Part shown: positions 60,601 through 64,000 of the stretch, piece after piece
Layout of the letters: each line of letters begins with the position of its first letter
Position numbering within the stretch: position 1 is the first letter of the stretch
From: Sipunculus nudus
Lineage: Eukaryota; Annelida; Sipuncula; Golfingiida; Sipunculidae
Length of the DNA stretch: 64,000 nt
Assembly (NCBI GenBank): GCA_026874595.1
Contig: CM049321.1
Coordinates: 21,236,979 to 21,300,978 of the forward strand
Direction: 5' to 3'
The notes under the pieces: model-generated
What the model was told of the DNA's origin: nothing
The model's database searches: none
The model's input: the letters and a program-made list of their open reading frames with translations, nothing else
Position numbers and translations under genes: made by a program

Positions 60601-61461
60601 TAGCAATAGGAAATGAATGTAATAGCTATTATTCTATTACTTTAGGTCCTCTTTCTATTACAGGTTAAAATTTCTACTATTTCTTCAAAAACCTGTGATC
60701 TTCTGTTACATATTGATATTACCCATCCCTGAACCCTACAAATATGATTATATGTGATATACTCTATTGAGCAACTTCCATTGAGATAATTATATTTTTA
60801 AAGCGTCCAAGTTCACCACTGTCTTAACATCACAGCCGAAGGCATGTGTCACAATGAAGTCTCCTATTAAAGGCATCAGCAGAGAAGCACCTCGGTACTG
60901 GAGTACCAATATTGACTGCAATATCATCAGTCACCAGCTAACAATGTGGCTATGTATTAATACATTTCAAAATTTCTTTGTGCATACGTCTCAGCCATTT
61001 GTTTTCACTACCATTTATGGTGATTCATTTCTTTCTGAGGCAAAAGCTGATGCTTCATATTATACTGATGGGTTAAAGTAAATGTGCTCAGATGTAAGTT
61101 CAGTCCTACAAATTTCCCTGAGCAGCATCATCACAATGGCCTTTTCAAACATAGTCCCAGAGAATCTTCTTGCCATTATTCTGTTGAAAAAAGGAAGATT
61201 ATATAATCATTGGCATGTATACAAACAATCCTAAATTATATGTCACAAAAAGATAAAAATAATGGTTTTATATTATGATATCATAGTGATGTCATTTTTA
61301 TCGGACTTCAAAATTTGCCTTCCTTGATGATTTTAAAGGATACAATGAATAGAAATCATATTGTGGCCTATATGTGCAGTAGTATTCACACATCATTTCC
61401 CTGGTTAACATTTCCCCTATTTGACAACTTTGATGCACCCAACCAGTATTTAATGTATGTG

Positions 61462-61510
<49 letters not shown>

Positions 61511-61514
61511 CTAT

Positions 61515-61554
<40 letters not shown>

Positions 61555-64000
61555 TTCCATCATTTACATATACTGTGAAATTGGATGTATTTTCAGATCC
61601 AGAAATTAAGTTTCTAAATGTTGAATGAAGATCAACAGTGATCGAGTTCAGAATTGCTGTTTTTCCCAGACACCCTGCATGCAGGCATTTGCAATGAAGA
61701 CAGTCATCAGGCAACAGTATTGACTACAGACTGTTTCATCAGTTTCTATGAGTTATTATCGAGAGTACTTTTCAGCATGTTTCATTCATAAACCTGACTG
61801 TTCAGACTGAATGGGTCCAGACACCAGGATTAAAGTGAAAATATTGCTTTGTTCAAAGTCAGTCATAAACAGAGCATTACAGATATGTCTCCCACACAAT
61901 TTGGTCTTAAATATCATATCGGGGGTATGAGATATTGGTACTTGGTAAACAATGTGTCTCACATCTGGTAAAGTGAGGTAGTTTATAGGATAATGGTAGA
62001 ATGGTATGTTGATTTTTCACAGTGCCCTCTCTCATGTATACCACATGTAGTGCTCTGAAATGTAAATTTTTAGAGATAGTGTGACATAACATAAACATTA
62101 TATTCTATTAGTCCTTTTATGGCATTTGATTTGTCTTCATGTAAATAGGGGGGGGGGCAAAATAATATGTTAATATTTTGGTCATGTGGTCCTATTTTTC
62201 AAGACCTAGGGTCACGAAGCTGTGTACCTGAAGGGGAGTAGTGAACGGTTTTGTCTGCTCTGGATGGCTTTAGCTGTTATGCCTTTAAAAATCTATTGTT
62301 AAATTTTTTATGTATGTTTAGCATAATCGCAAACAAAATGATGGTATCAGTCAAATTTTTTCAAATCTGTAGCCAATCAAAGACATGCTGTCCAAACATG
62401 TAAACCTGGAATATATATGTGTGTATTCTTTAAATATTTTTTATGTTTATTCTTGTTTTTTTCTGCATTGTATTGATTTCAATACAAATTTGTGATAATA
62501 TGGGAGACTTTTGTGAAACATTTTTGAAATGTTATGGACTTACATGCACTCGTGTACAGTGTATGCTAATATTGTTGTTCAAAGAAGTGGAAATGATTGC
62601 ATAACCCACAGGGATGTAATTAATACTTTTTATTTCAACATGTATTCTTTGGTGTAAATGCCTCACTCATAGCTTAATGTTAAAATTGCACAGATGTGTT
62701 GAGCAGCAATATTGAGGCAATAGGATGAATGGCCAGGACAGTGCAGTGTCTAATGACTAGGAACATATCTTGTATTTCCTGGAAAGTTCCTGGATATGGA
62801 TTGCTTACTGGAATATCTGATAATCTGCATGATTACTATATGATTACATTGACCATCCCTATTGCCAAAAAGTGGGGAGGGGGCATATTAACCCCACAAC
62901 ACCCTATATTGACGCCCATGTTTGTGCGTTATGTAGCTGGCAAGTATCTGTTCACATGATGTTGCATCAACAAACCACAGTCCTGAAGTTGAATATACGC
63001 TTATTATGTACTGTATGGTCATTATGCTGGTTGCTGCAGTCCTAAGTAATGTCTGAATAGAAAACCTTGCACATGCGCATTGTTCTGGAAAATTAACATT
63101 TCTCCAAAAATTACTTTCTTCAGGGAACACTGAGGTTTTATATGTTTTCCTTGTATGTAGTGTTTATATTTTGCTTACCCATGACACAGACATCACAATT
63201 ACTTGTAACAAAGTAGTTGTCCTCAGTGTCTTGAGCAAATATGGGCAGTCGACACACTGCACGACTCGCCACCCACCAGCCATTTTGCCTTCACACCAGG
63301 AAACCATTCTGGGTATTTTTTATCTGTAAATGTCAAATAAAGGAGCAACGATAGAATCTCTCACCCCCTGGCACTGTCTTGACAAGGTATGTGTGTATAT
63401 GGATGGATGACATGATGATTATAATTTATGTAATGAAGATGTAACATACATAAAATAATATATGGGCAATTCAAGTTAAATGCAGCTAAATGTAAGTGTC
63501 TTCTGTTCACACTAGTCTCATGTTTCTGACAGGTGCGTGAGCTATTCTATAGTCGTGTCTTAATAAATACTCAGAATTTAATATCTTAAACATTAAATGA
63601 TCCCGGCCCTAATATTTATTATTACAGTGATTAACAGACGGTCACTAAACGACCAGTTAATACGGATGTATTTTGACATTTCTTTGTTTACATCGTAACG
63701 CCCCCTTTTATCACCCATTGTTTTTACCCATTTAATCTTTGAATGGCACTGCATTTGCATGTTGAATGTGGGAAACCTTGTAGATATACTAAAAACAAAC
63801 ACTTGTTTTACCTTTCTTTCGAATTTGATTAAATGAAAGTCCACGGCATTTCAGATGGGAGGCGATGTAACCCACCATGCAGCAACATTTCCCTCCTGAC
63901 CAGCTGACATCGTGCCAACTGTCAGGCGTTCACGCGACGGACGACAGATGGATTTGCAAGTGCCTGTGTAAAATAATATACCGGTCAAATTCGGATTATC
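57628..64000. other. No gene recognised; probable first intron or intergenic DNA
   Basis: AT-rich throughout. C-tracts at about 59311-59322 and 59409-59427, an AT array at 61466-61551, and a G-run at about 62150. I could not support any exon, RNA gene or transposon here. Confidence 0.5.
61466..61551. repeat. (AT)n array
   Basis: Two AT runs separated by AATCTATTTATATG. Confidence 0.95.

Noticed and set aside
1-64000. CRISPR array, bacterial operons or riboswitches
   Set aside because: The introns, repeats and gene content are animal. The regular repeats seen are microsatellites and minisatellites.

Overview
This is eukaryotic (animal) nuclear DNA: AT-rich, packed with (AT)n arrays, with short exons joined by GT-AG introns and many decayed transposons. 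Several dispersed repeats look like families common in bivalve and gastropod genomes, for example the 'GACGGACGGACGACGGACAA' element and the 'CGCGAAAATGAAACCCTCG' element. I read it as a mollusc, probably a bivalve. This rests on repeat style and gene content, not on a marker gene.

The left two thirds are a large tandem segmental duplication. Copy 1 runs from base 1 (cut by the window edge) to about 21740, and copy 2 from at least 25069 to about 43553. Each copy carries one complete omega-class glutathione S-transferase gene on the minus strand, in five coding exons including a 25-base first exon: GSTO-A at 4452-15936 and GSTO-B at 27946-38223. Each encodes 234 residues with the omega active-site cysteine in CPYAQR, and they differ at seven residues. 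Between them, at 23442-24540, lie two exons of an older third paralog that is clearly a pseudogene. A diverged third copy of the sequence found beyond the GSTO 5' end sits at 45470-46620, so the locus has duplicated more than once.

The copies differ by large indels: 1.55 kb present only in copy 1, a 708-base segment flanked by a 10-base direct repeat, a 278-base tandem duplication, and a roughly 1 kb copy-2 insertion that carries two perfect CREs and a TATA box. Identity is very high (about 97% by eye) left of about 12640 and falls abruptly to roughly 80-85% at a decayed Tigger-type transposon inside GSTO intron 1, with patchy recovery around exon 1.

From 49983 to 54206 on the plus strand is a four-exon gene for a divergent seven-transmembrane receptor (538 residues) with a signal peptide, a cysteine-containing ectodomain of about 230 residues, and degenerate rhodopsin-family motifs. 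It is followed by a LINE remnant and by a decayed repeat zone. At about 57440-57627 a CpG-rich, TATA-less promoter leads into a 40-base first coding exon (MDNAAHDVKQLFR, then a GT donor), whose later exons I could not find. The last 6 kb look like intron or intergenic DNA.
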